A DNA stretch of 6,823 bases from an uncultured Pseudomonas sp. Lineage in GTDB: Bacteria > Pseudomonadota > Gammaproteobacteria > Pseudomonadales > Pseudomonadaceae. How positions within the stretch are numbered: the first letter of the stretch is position 1; every line of letters starts with the position of its first letter. Where the stretch lies: NCBI GenBank assembly GCA_943912755.1, contig CALTWF010000164.1, forward strand, positions 1 to 6,823. Reading direction: 5' to 3'. Shown piece after piece: positions 1 to 5,421 of the stretch. The notes under the pieces are model-generated. The model saw nothing but the letters and a program-made list of their open reading frames with translations. It was not told the origin of the DNA and searched no databases. The translations under genes and the position numbers were made by a program.

Positions 1-36
1 CAGGCCGACACCGATTTCCAGGGTGCGGTTTTGCAT
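1..36 (-). CDS. mlaD: MlaD, N-terminal fragment (phospholipid transport, MCE protein); continues past the left edge
   Basis: Only the first 12 codons are in the window, reading MQNRTLEIGVGL on the minus strand. The start ATG (34-36) shares one base with the mlaE stop (TGATG), and a GGAG Shine-Dalgarno lies at 44-47, seven bases upstream. MlaD is the membrane-anchored MCE-domain subunit of the MlaFEDB complex; its hexameric ring in the periplasm passes phospholipid between MlaE and the carrier MlaC. The short visible sequence fits the start of MlaD just before its transmembrane helix, but the call rests mainly on its place directly after mlaE in the conserved mlaFED order. The MCE domain itself cannot be seen here. 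Confidence 0.85.
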   Translation of the reverse strand, partial: MQNRTLEIGVGL

Positions 37-833
37 CAGAAATCTCCAAACATCAGGGCGGTCAGAATAAAGTCCAGTCCCAGGACTGCCAACGAGGCAT
101 AGACCACGGTTCTGGTGGTGGCCCGACTGATCCCCTCTGAGGTGGGCTCGCAGTCATAGCCTTGGAAAACGGCAATCCAGGTAACGACGAAGGCAAAGAC
201 GATGCTCTTGATCACACCGTTGAGTACGTCATCGGTGAAGGACACGCTGTTCTGCATGTTCGCCCAGAACGAGCCTTCATAGACACCCAGCCAGTCCACC
301 GCGACCCAGGACCCGCCCCAGATGCCGACGACGCTGAAGATCATCGCCAGCAACGGCAGGGAGATGAAGCCGGCCCACAAGCGCGGCGCAACGATGTACT
401 TGAGCGGATCGACACCGATCATCTCCAGGCTGGAGAGCTGCTCGGTGGACTTCATGTTGCCGATCTCGGCGGTCAGTGCGGAACCGGCGCGCCCGGCGAA
501 CAGCAACGCGGTCACCACCGGCCCGAGCTCGCGCAGCAGGGTCAGGGCGACCATCTGCCCGACCGCCTGCTCCGAACCGTACTTGGTCAGGATGCTGAAG
601 CCCTGCAGGGCCAGGACCATGCCGATGAAGATGCCGGAAACGACGATGATCGCCAGGGACAGCACCCCTACCGAATACAACTGGCGCACCAGCAACTGAA
701 AACCGCCGCCGATGCCGCCTCGCCCGACCAGGGCATGCAGCAGGAACAGGCAGGAACGCCCCATGACCGCGACCACGTCGATGGCCGAACGGCCGAAGCG
801 GCGGATACGTTCGAGTAAGGATTTTCTGCGCAT
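36..833 (-). CDS. mlaE: MlaE, permease of the phospholipid ABC transporter
   Basis: This 265-residue protein is the inner-membrane permease of the MlaFEDB complex, which moves glycerophospholipid between the inner and outer membranes and so helps keep the outer leaflet pure LPS. The family length is about 260 residues. Hydrophobic segments lie near residues 50-75, 95-115, 152-180, 208-225 and 244-262. The family's most conserved block is present at about 99-132 (LLRELGPVVTALLFAGRAGS, then AEIGNMKSTEQ), as is the C-terminal motif around 226-243 (GYDCEPTSEGISRATTRTVV). The ATG directly abuts the mlaF stop (TAG then ATG, no gap). A GGGGAA Shine-Dalgarno at 841-846 within the mlaF end gives a 7-base spacing, so translation is probably coupled. 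The protein has no catalytic site; energy comes from MlaF. I see no truncation or frameshift. Confidence 0.96.
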   Translation of the reverse strand: MRRKSLLERIRRFGRSAIDVVAVMGRSCLFLLHALVGRGGIGGGFQLLVRQLYSVGVLSLAIIVVSGIFIGMVLALQGFSILTKYGSEQAVGQMVALTLLRELGPVVTALLFAGRAGSALTAEIGNMKSTEQLSSLEMIGVDPLKYIVAPRLWAGFISLPLLAMIFSVVGIWGGSWVAVDWLGVYEGSFWANMQNSVSFTDDVLNGVIKSIVFAFVVTWIAVFQGYDCEPTSEGISRATTRTVVYASLAVLGLDFILTALMFGDF

Positions 834-1643
834 CTAACGCTTCCCCAACAGATCGGCGCGGTAGTCAGGCGCAGGAAAATGGAAAGGCACCGGCCCGTCC
901 GGGTCACCCTTCATGAATTGGCGGATACGCGGGTTGTCCGAGTCCATCAGTTCTGCCGGCGTGCCTTGGCCAAGAACCTGGCCATCACCGACCACGTAGA
1001 TGTAGTCGGCAATGCTGGCGGTTTCCGCGAGATCATGGGAGACCACGATGCTGGTAATGCCGAGGGCGTCGTTGAGCAGGCGGATCAGGCGGACCAGCAC
1101 GCCCATGGCGATCGGGTCCTGCCCAACGAACGGCTCGTCGTACATGAGGATCTGTGGGTCCAGGGCAATCGCCCGGGCCAGCGCCACGCGGCGCTTCATG
1201 CCACCGGAAAGCTCGTCCGGCATCAACTCGATGGCGCCCCGCAGGCCAACGGCCTGGAGCTTCATCAGCACGATGTCGCGAATCATCTCCTCGGAAAGCT
1301 TGGTATGCACGCGCAGCGGGAAGGCGACGTTCTCGAACACATCGAGGTCGGTGAACAGCGCGCCGCTCTGGAACAGCACGCCCATCTGCTTGCGCGCATC
1401 GAACAGGTCGCTGCGCGACAGCGCCGGCAGGTTCTGCCCCGCTACCCACACCTCGCCGCTGGCCGGACGCAATTGCGCGCCCATCAGGCGCAACAGCGTG
1501 GTCTTGCCACACCCGGAAGGCCCCATGATGCCGGTGACCTTGCCCTTGGGGATGCGTATGTCGACATTATTGAAGATGCTGCGCGAGCCGCGCTTGAAGG
1601 TAACCCCCTTCAACTCGACCGCGTAGGCGTTATCAACGCTCAT
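834..1643 (-). CDS. mlaF: MlaF, ATPase of the phospholipid ABC transporter
   Basis: This 269-residue cytoplasmic ATPase powers the MlaFEDB phospholipid transporter. All ABC motifs are intact: Walker A GPSGCGKTT at 41-49, Q-loop Q92, signature LSGGM at 145-149, Walker B ILMYDEP at 165-171 with catalytic E170, and the switch H203 in VSHD. The tail beyond about residue 245 (GDPDGPVPFHFPAPDYRADL) matches the C-terminal extension of MlaF, which in the E. coli complex contributes to dimer contacts. Length equals that of E. coli MlaF. It is the first gene of the mla operon seen here. The ATG at 1641-1643 is supported by AAGGAG at 1649-1654 with 5-base spacing. A second, stronger AAGGAGG lies further upstream at 1683-1689 and may serve a short leader frame. 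Other ABC ATPases are excluded by the adjoining mlaE and mlaD. Confidence 0.97.
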   Translation of the reverse strand: MSVDNAYAVELKGVTFKRGSRSIFNNVDIRIPKGKVTGIMGPSGCGKTTLLRLMGAQLRPASGEVWVAGQNLPALSRSDLFDARKQMGVLFQSGALFTDLDVFENVAFPLRVHTKLSEEMIRDIVLMKLQAVGLRGAIELMPDELSGGMKRRVALARAIALDPQILMYDEPFVGQDPIAMGVLVRLIRLLNDALGITSIVVSHDLAETASIADYIYVVGDGQVLGQGTPAELMDSDNPRIRQFMKGDPDGPVPFHFPAPDYRADLLGKR

Positions 1644-1731
1644 CTAGACTCCTTGCGATGCAGCCTTGTCCTCAGACGCACGCCTCCTTCTTGAAGGCAC
1701 GCAAGTATCGAGCAGGCCGAACTGGTGGCGA

Positions 1732-1761
1732 ACTATAGCACCGCTGGCAAGCCCTTCCCAA
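1732..1761 (-). promoter_or_regulatory. Candidate sigma-70 promoter for the mlaFED operon
   Basis: On the minus strand a TATAGT -10 (1732-1737, five of six consensus bases) lies 18 bases downstream of a TTGGGA -35 (1756-1761, four of six). Transcription would start near 1725 and leave a leader of about 80 bases before mlaF. No other sigma-70-like pair of similar quality was seen on this strand of the gap. This is a consensus match by eye; no transcript data are available. Confidence 0.5.
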
Positions 1762-1774
1762 GGCCATCGCACTG

Positions 1775-1795
1775 CCTGTTCAGGCCCTGTACAGG
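1775..1795. repeat. Tandem pair of 10-bp dyads in the mla/kdsD divergent region
   Basis: CCTGTTCAGG (1775-1784) and the perfect palindrome CCTGTACAGG (1786-1795) differ at one base and have an 11-bp period, about one helical turn. The same bases also form an inverted repeat TGCCTGT (1773-1779) / ACAGGCA (1791-1797). The pair begins 13 bp upstream of the candidate mla -35 and lies before all candidate kdsD promoter elements, a reasonable place for a regulator's binding site. It lacks the CTGT-N8-ACAG spacing of a LexA box. The cognate protein, if any, is unknown. Confidence 0.4.
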
Positions 1796-1818
1796 CATTT
1801 GCGCGCCATCATCGAAGG

Positions 1819-1845
1819 GAACCGCGGCGGTGCAAAACGCTCAAA
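1819..1845 (+). promoter_or_regulatory. Candidate sigma-E/AlgU-type promoter upstream of kdsD
   Basis: GAACCG (1819-1824), 16 bases, then TCAAA (1841-1845). The family consensus is roughly GAACTT, 16-17 bases, TCTGA or TCNAA, so the -35 keeps the key GAAC core, the spacing fits and the -10 agrees. A start near 1851 would give a leader of about 83 bases before kdsD. Envelope-stress control of LPS transport genes by sigma-E is known in E. coli; here it is inferred from sequence alone. Confidence 0.35.
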
Positions 1846-1870
1846 CAGGCAGCCCGCGACCAATCCGCAG

Positions 1871-1899
1871 GTGAGGCTTTCGCGCATTACCGCTATAAT
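1871..1899 (+). promoter_or_regulatory. Candidate sigma-70 promoter for the kdsD-lptB operon
   Basis: A perfect TATAAT -10 sits at 1894-1899, in otherwise GC-rich DNA. The -35 position at 17-base spacing (1871-1876, GTGAGG) is a poor match, so the promoter may need an activator or depend mostly on its -10. Short arms TCGCG (1880-1884) and CGCGA (1900-1904) flank the -10. Transcription would begin near 1904-1906, leaving a leader of about 30 bases. Confidence 0.55.
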
Positions 1900-1933
1900 C
1901 GCGACCTTTTCATCAGGCAACCCGATTTCCGAC

Positions 1934-2908
1934 ATGAGCCAATCCACCGACCTGATCCAATCCGCGCAGCGCACCATCCGCCTCGAAATCGAAGCGGTAG
2001 AAGGCCTGCTGGCCCACATCGACGCCGATTTCGTCAAGGCGTGCGAACTGATCTTGGGCAGCAAGGGCCGCGTTGTCGTGGTAGGCATGGGCAAATCCGG
2101 GCATATCGGCAACAAGATCGCCGCGACCCTGGCCAGCACCGGAACCCCGGCGTTCTTCGTTCATCCTGCCGAAGCCAGTCACGGCGACATGGGCATGATC
2201 ACCCGGGACGACATCATCCTGGCGCTGTCCAACTCGGGCTCCACCGCCGAAATCGTCACCCTGCTGCCGCTGATCAAGCGCCTGGGCATCAAGCTCGTCA
2301 GCCTGACCGGCAACCCCGAGTCGCCACTGGCCAAGGCCGCCGAAGTCAACCTCGACGCCCGCGTGGCCCAGGAGGCCTGCCCGCTGAACCTGGCACCGAC
2401 CTCCTCGACCACCGCCGCACTGGTGCTGGGCGACGCCCTGGCCATCGCCCTGCTCGAAGCCCGCGGTTTCACCGCCGAAGATTTCGCCTTCTCCCACCCC
2501 GGGGGTGCCCTGGGCCGCCGCCTGCTGCTCAAGGTGGAAAACGTGATGCACGCCGGCGATGAACTGCCGCAGGTCAGCCGCGGCACCCTGCTCAAGGACG
2601 CGCTGCTTGAAATGTCGCGCAAGGGCCTGGGCATGACCGTGGTGGTCGAGGCCGACGGCAGCCTGGCCGGGATCTTCACCGACGGCGACCTGCGCCGCAG
2701 CCTCGACCGCAACATCGACGTGCACAAGACCCTGATCGAAGAGGTCATGACCGTCCACGGCAAGACCGCCCGCGCCGAGATGCTCGCCGCCGAGGCACTG
2801 AAGATCATGGAAGACCACAAGATCAGCGCGCTGGTCGTCGTCGACAAGGCCGACCGCCCGGTCGGAGCCCTGAACATGCACGACCTGCTGCGCGCCGGAG
2901 TGATGTGA
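1934..2908 (+). CDS. kdsD: KdsD, arabinose 5-phosphate isomerase
   Basis: KdsD converts D-ribulose 5-phosphate to D-arabinose 5-phosphate, the first step of Kdo synthesis for the LPS inner core; it acts in the cytoplasm. The 324-residue protein has an N-terminal SIS domain (about 35-175) and two CBS domains (about 204-262 and 271-324). Residues matching the reported E. coli active site all occur with a constant offset of five: K54 (in GMGKSGH), H83 (ASHGD), E106 (STAEI), E147 (QEACP) and H188 (SHPGG). I chose the ATG at 1934 because the protein from there has the family length and MSQSTDL start. The frame stays open back to a TTG at 1799, but that would put the -10 at 1894 inside the gene. 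The Shine-Dalgarno is weak: only an AGG at 1915-1917, 16 bases away. First gene of the LPS operon; its stop overlaps kdsC. A GutQ-like paralogue is unlikely given kdsC next door. Confidence 0.96.
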   Translation: MSQSTDLIQSAQRTIRLEIEAVEGLLAHIDADFVKACELILGSKGRVVVVGMGKSGHIGNKIAATLASTGTPAFFVHPAEASHGDMGMITRDDIILALSNSGSTAEIVTLLPLIKRLGIKLVSLTGNPESPLAKAAEVNLDARVAQEACPLNLAPTSSTTAALVLGDALAIALLEARGFTAEDFAFSHPGGALGRRLLLKVENVMHAGDELPQVSRGTLLKDALLEMSRKGLGMTVVVEADGSLAGIFTDGDLRRSLDRNIDVHKTLIEEVMTVHGKTARAEMLAAEALKIMEDHKISALVVVDKADRPVGALNMHDLLRAGVM

Positions 2909-3429
2909 TGAATACCCTGTTGCAACGCGGAAAAGCCATCAAGCTTGCGGTTTTCGATGTGGACGGCGTGCTCACCGACGGACGCCTCTACTTCCTCGAA
3001 GACGGCAGCGAGTTCAAGACCTTCAACACTCTCGACGGCCAGGGCATCAAGATGCTGATGAACTCCGGCGTGACTACCGCGATCATCAGCGGACGCAAGA
3101 CCCCGGTGGTCGAGCGCCGGGCGAAGAACCTCGGCATCCCGCACCTGTACCAGGGCCGCGAAGACAAACTGGTCGTGCTCGACGAGCTTCTCGGCCAGCT
3201 CGGCCTAAGCTATGAGGAAGTTGCCTACCTCGGCGACGACCTGCCCGACCTGCCGGTGATCCGCCGGGTCGGCCTGGGCATGGCGGTGGCCAATGCCGCA
3301 GCGTTCGTCCGCCAGCATGCCCACGGTGTCACCCAGGCTCGCGGCGGTGAAGGCGCGGCCCGTGAATTCTGCGAACTGATCCTGCAAGCCCAGGGCAACC
3401 TGGAAGCAGCAAACGCCCACTACCTGTAG
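2908..3429 (+). CDS. kdsC: KdsC, Kdo 8-phosphate phosphatase
   Basis: KdsC removes phosphate from Kdo 8-phosphate to give free Kdo, the third step of the pathway that KdsD starts; CMP activation by KdsB follows. It is a capless HAD-superfamily phosphatase, normally tetrameric, so the short 173-residue length is typical. Motif I is DVDGVLTD with nucleophile D17 and acid/base D19, motif II is S61 in IISGR, the motif III lysine is K87, and motif IV is GDDLPD at 109-114. The frame begins GTG-ATG (2905-2910). I prefer the ATG at 2908 because GGAG at 2897-2900 then has 7-base spacing, against 4 for the GTG. The ATG shares one base with the kdsD stop (TGATG), implying translational coupling. The start difference of one residue is uncertain; the function is not. 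Confidence 0.95.
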   Translation: MNTLLQRGKAIKLAVFDVDGVLTDGRLYFLEDGSEFKTFNTLDGQGIKMLMNSGVTTAIISGRKTPVVERRAKNLGIPHLYQGREDKLVVLDELLGQLGLSYEEVAYLGDDLPDLPVIRRVGLGMAVANAAAFVRQHAHGVTQARGGEGAAREFCELILQAQGNLEAANAHYL

Positions 3430-3437
3430 AGCACGTC

Positions 3438-4010
3438 ATGTTCAGCAAGAAGATCCGCAACATCGCGCTGTTCGGCGTGATCGCCGCGCTTTTCGGGGCG
3501 ATCGGCTACTGGAACATCGTTCCCGAGCGCTTCCTCGACCAGCCCGTGGCGCAGGTCGACGAAAGCGCCATCGACTACTACGCGATCAACGCCCACAGTG
3601 TGCAATTCCTGCCCGACGGCAAGCTGCAATATGAAATGACTGCAGACAAGGTCGAGCACCTCAAGGCCAGCGAAGTCACCCTGCTGACCAAGCCGGACCT
3701 GCAGATGTATCGCGGCACCACCTTCCCCTGGCATGTGCAGAGTGAACGCGGCGAGGTCAACCCGGACGGAACCGAGGTGGAACTGATCGACTCGGTACGG
3801 GTGGCACGCACCGACGAGAAGGACCGCACCACGATCATCACCTCCAGCCGGATGACGGTATTCCCGCAGAAGCAATATGCGCAAACCGAGCAAGACGTTA
3901 GAATCGACGGCGCCGGTGGCGTGACTACGGGCAAGGGAATGAAAGCGTATTTGAAAGACGGCAGGATGGACCTGCTGTCCAACGTAAGAGGACAGTATGA
4001 GGCTCGTTAA
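3438..4010 (+). CDS. lptC: LptC, inner-membrane anchored LPS transport protein
   Basis: LptC takes LPS extracted by the LptB2FG transporter and hands it to LptA at the start of the periplasmic bridge. The 190-residue protein matches the family length. A single transmembrane helix near residues 7-26 follows a short basic cytoplasmic tail (MFSKKIRN), and the rest is a periplasmic beta-jellyroll domain. The C-terminal conserved region is present at about 157-187 (DGAGGVTTGKGMKAY, then LLSNVRGQY); the corresponding glycine-rich stretch in E. coli is functionally important. The gene starts 8 bases after kdsC with only a weak GAG Shine-Dalgarno (3429-3431), so coupling to kdsC is likely. It overlaps lptA by 14 bases. 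The last 45 codons contain AGA, AGG, TTG and TAT codons that are scarcer upstream. Confidence 0.95.
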   Translation: MFSKKIRNIALFGVIAALFGAIGYWNIVPERFLDQPVAQVDESAIDYYAINAHSVQFLPDGKLQYEMTADKVEHLKASEVTLLTKPDLQMYRGTTFPWHVQSERGEVNPDGTEVELIDSVRVARTDEKDRTTIITSSRMTVFPQKQYAQTEQDVRIDGAGGVTTGKGMKAYLKDGRMDLLSNVRGQYEAR

Positions 4011-4521
4011 AACCCTCCCCTATTTGCTCAGCCTGAGCGCGGCACTGGGAAGCGCGAGCGCCTGGGCTCTGCCGGACGACCGTAATCAGCCCATCCGCAT
4101 CCAGGCGGACAACGCCCAGCTGGACGACAAGAAAGGCATCGCCACCTACACCGGTGACGTGATCATCACCCAGGGCTCGATGAAGATCACCGGCAACACC
4201 GTGACCCTGACTCGTGCGGCCTCGGGCGATATCGACGTGGTCACCTCGGTGGGCACCCGTGCCTACTTCGAGCAGCAGCAGAGCACCGCCAAACCGGACA
4301 AGATGCAGGGCTGGGCCAAGCAGATCCAGTACCAGGCACAGAAGAACACCATCATCCTCACCGATGACGCCAAGGTGGTGAACGAAGGCAATACCACCGA
4401 AGGCGAGAAGATCGTCTACAACACCCAGACCCAGGTCGCTACTGCCGGTCGCGCGCCAGGCGTCACGACACCACGCCAGCGTATCGACATGGTGATCCAG
4501 CCGAAGAAGAAGGCCGAGTAA
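3997..4521 (+). CDS. lptA: LptA (LptH), periplasmic LPS bridge protein
   Basis: LptA forms the periplasmic bridge of stacked beta-jellyroll domains along which LPS slides from LptC to LptD in the outer membrane; the P. aeruginosa protein is called LptH. The 174-residue precursor has a Sec signal peptide: basic start MRLVK, a hydrophobic core at about 6-19, and an AWA site predicting cleavage after A24. The OstA-like domain follows (about 30-145), with the typical alternating strands beginning IRIQADNAQLDDKKGIATYT. The tail is lysine-rich (KKKAE). The start ATG lies inside the lptC end, preceded by AGAGG at 3987-3991 with 5-base spacing. It ends on lptB with a TAATG overlap. No frameshift is visible. 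Confidence 0.96.
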   Translation: MRLVKTLPYLLSLSAALGSASAWALPDDRNQPIRIQADNAQLDDKKGIATYTGDVIITQGSMKITGNTVTLTRAASGDIDVVTSVGTRAYFEQQQSTAKPDKMQGWAKQIQYQAQKNTIILTDDAKVVNEGNTTEGEKIVYNTQTQVATAGRAPGVTTPRQRIDMVIQPKKKAE

Positions 4522-5246
4522 TGGCAACCCTCAAAGCCCAGCACCTGGCCAAGAGCTACAAGAGCCGGCAAGTCGTGCGCGATGTCAGCCTGTCCATCGA
4601 CAGCGGGCAGATCGTCGGCCTGCTCGGCCCCAACGGCGCCGGCAAAACCACCTGTTTCTACATGATCGTCGGCCTAGTACAGGCCGATCAGGGCCGCGTG
4701 CTGATCGACGACCTGGATGTCAGCCACCAGCCGATGCATGGCCGTGCCCGTGCCGGTATCGGCTACCTGCCCCAGGAAGCCTCGATCTTCCGCAAGCTGT
4801 CGGTGGCCGACAACATCATGGCCATCCTGGAAACCCGTCAGGACCTGGACCGTGATGGCCGACGCAAGGAGCTGGAAAGCCTGTTGCAGGAGTTCCATAT
4901 CAGCCATATCCGCGACAACCTCGGCATGAGCCTCTCCGGAGGCGAGCGCCGCCGCGTGGAAATCGCCCGCGCCCTGGCGACGGCCCCCAAGTTCATCCTG
5001 CTCGACGAACCCTTTGCCGGTGTCGACCCGATCTCAGTCGGCGACATCAAGCAGATCATTCATCACCTGAAGGCCAAGGGCATCGGCGTCCTGATCACCG
5101 ATCACAACGTCCGCGAAACCCTCGATATCTGCGAAACCGCATACATCGTCAACGACGGCCAGCTGATCGCCGAAGGCGACTCGGAAACCATCCTGGCCAA
5201 CCAGCTGGTAAAAGAGGTGTACCTCGGCCACGAGTTCCGCCTGTAA
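4521..5246 (+). CDS. lptB: LptB, ATPase of the LPS export transporter
   Basis: LptB is the cytoplasmic ATPase dimer of LptB2FGC, driving extraction of LPS from the inner membrane; lptF and lptG are not in this window and in gammaproteobacteria usually lie elsewhere. The protein has 241 residues, the usual length. Motifs are complete: Walker A GPNGAGKTT at 36-44 (K42), Q85, signature LSGGE at 138-142, Walker B FILLDEP at 158-164 (catalytic E163), and H195. F90 and R91, in the groove that contacts LptF/LptG coupling helices in E. coli, are also kept. The ATG shares one base with the lptA stop, with AAGG at 4510-4513 seven bases upstream, so the two are probably translated together. LivF-type ATPases look similar, but the lptA neighbour and the GHEFRL end settle the call. 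Confidence 0.97.
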   Translation: MATLKAQHLAKSYKSRQVVRDVSLSIDSGQIVGLLGPNGAGKTTCFYMIVGLVQADQGRVLIDDLDVSHQPMHGRARAGIGYLPQEASIFRKLSVADNIMAILETRQDLDRDGRRKELESLLQEFHISHIRDNLGMSLSGGERRRVEIARALATAPKFILLDEPFAGVDPISVGDIKQIIHHLKAKGIGVLITDHNVRETLDICETAYIVNDGQLIAEGDSETILANQLVKEVYLGHEFRL

Positions 5247-5266
5247 GTCGAAATACCGGAGTGACC

Positions 5267-5313
5267 GAGCGCTGGCATTTAGCCATTATTGCGGCTTAAT
5301 TGTTACAGCGCTC
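5267..5313. repeat. 8-bp inverted repeat with nested arms between lptB and rpoN
   Basis: GAGCGCTG (5267-5274) and CAGCGCTC (5306-5313) are perfect inverted arms separated by 31 bases, within which AGCC (5281-5284) and GGCT (5292-5295) can pair as an inner hairpin. The right arm overlaps the -35 and spacer of the candidate rpoN promoter. The sequence after the right arm (TAGGCAAACG) has no T-run, so this is not a standard intrinsic terminator. It could be an operator or an RNA fold in lptB read-through transcripts. Confidence 0.4.
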
Positions 5314-5330
5314 TAGGCAAACGCTACAAT
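5302..5330 (+). promoter_or_regulatory. Candidate sigma-70 promoter for rpoN
   Basis: GTTACA (5302-5307, four of six) and TACAAT (5325-5330, five of six) are 17 bases apart, the optimum for sigma-70. An alternative -35, TTGTTA at 5300-5305, would need 19-base spacing. A start near 5337 gives a leader of about 85 bases. Because no terminator is seen after lptB, rpoN may also be read from the upstream LPS operon. The match is by eye only. Confidence 0.5.
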
Positions 5331-5356
5331 TTCAGGCATATAACTTGCTTAAAATT

Positions 5357-5395
5357 GGCGCCCAGCGCCCGTGTAGTAGATGGCGCATGCGCGCC
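5357..5395 (+). other. Two GC-rich hairpins in the rpoN leader
   Basis: GGCGC (5357-5361) and GCGCC (5365-5369) pair across a 3-base loop; a second GGCGC (5382-5386) and GCGCC (5391-5395) pair across ATGC. Since the arms are identical, 5357-5361 could also pair with 5391-5395, or 5365-5369 with 5382-5386, so alternative folds exist. The second hairpin ends 7 bases before the AAGG at 5403-5406 that is the best Shine-Dalgarno candidate for rpoN. Short GC stems occur by chance in such DNA. Confidence 0.3.
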
Positions 5396-5421
5396 GGCGA
5401 ATAAGGTGTAAAGCCCCAGCC

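Noticed and set aside
879..1694. A 271-codon plus-strand frame opposite mlaF
   Set aside because: It is the shadow of mlaF on the other strand. Its histidine-, glutamine- and arginine-rich composition is typical of antisense reading, and mlaF has all ABC motifs.
1776..1794. CTGT and ACAG arms as a LexA (SOS) box
   Set aside because: The arms are separated by 11 bases, or directly joined in the second dyad, while a LexA box needs 8.
1666..2562. A 298-codon plus-strand frame overlapping the start of kdsD in another frame
   Set aside because: The product is arginine-, proline- and glycine-rich without domain structure, and it overlaps the SIS domain of kdsD, which is certain.
5273..5292. TGGCAT followed by TTGC before rpoN, as a sigma-54 -24/-12 promoter for autoregulation
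   Set aside because: The GG and GC are 15 bases apart instead of the strict 10, so sigma-54 could not use it.
5267..5320. Intrinsic terminator for the lptB transcript
   Set aside because: The stem is interrupted by a 31-base loop and is followed by TAGGCAAACG with no T-run.
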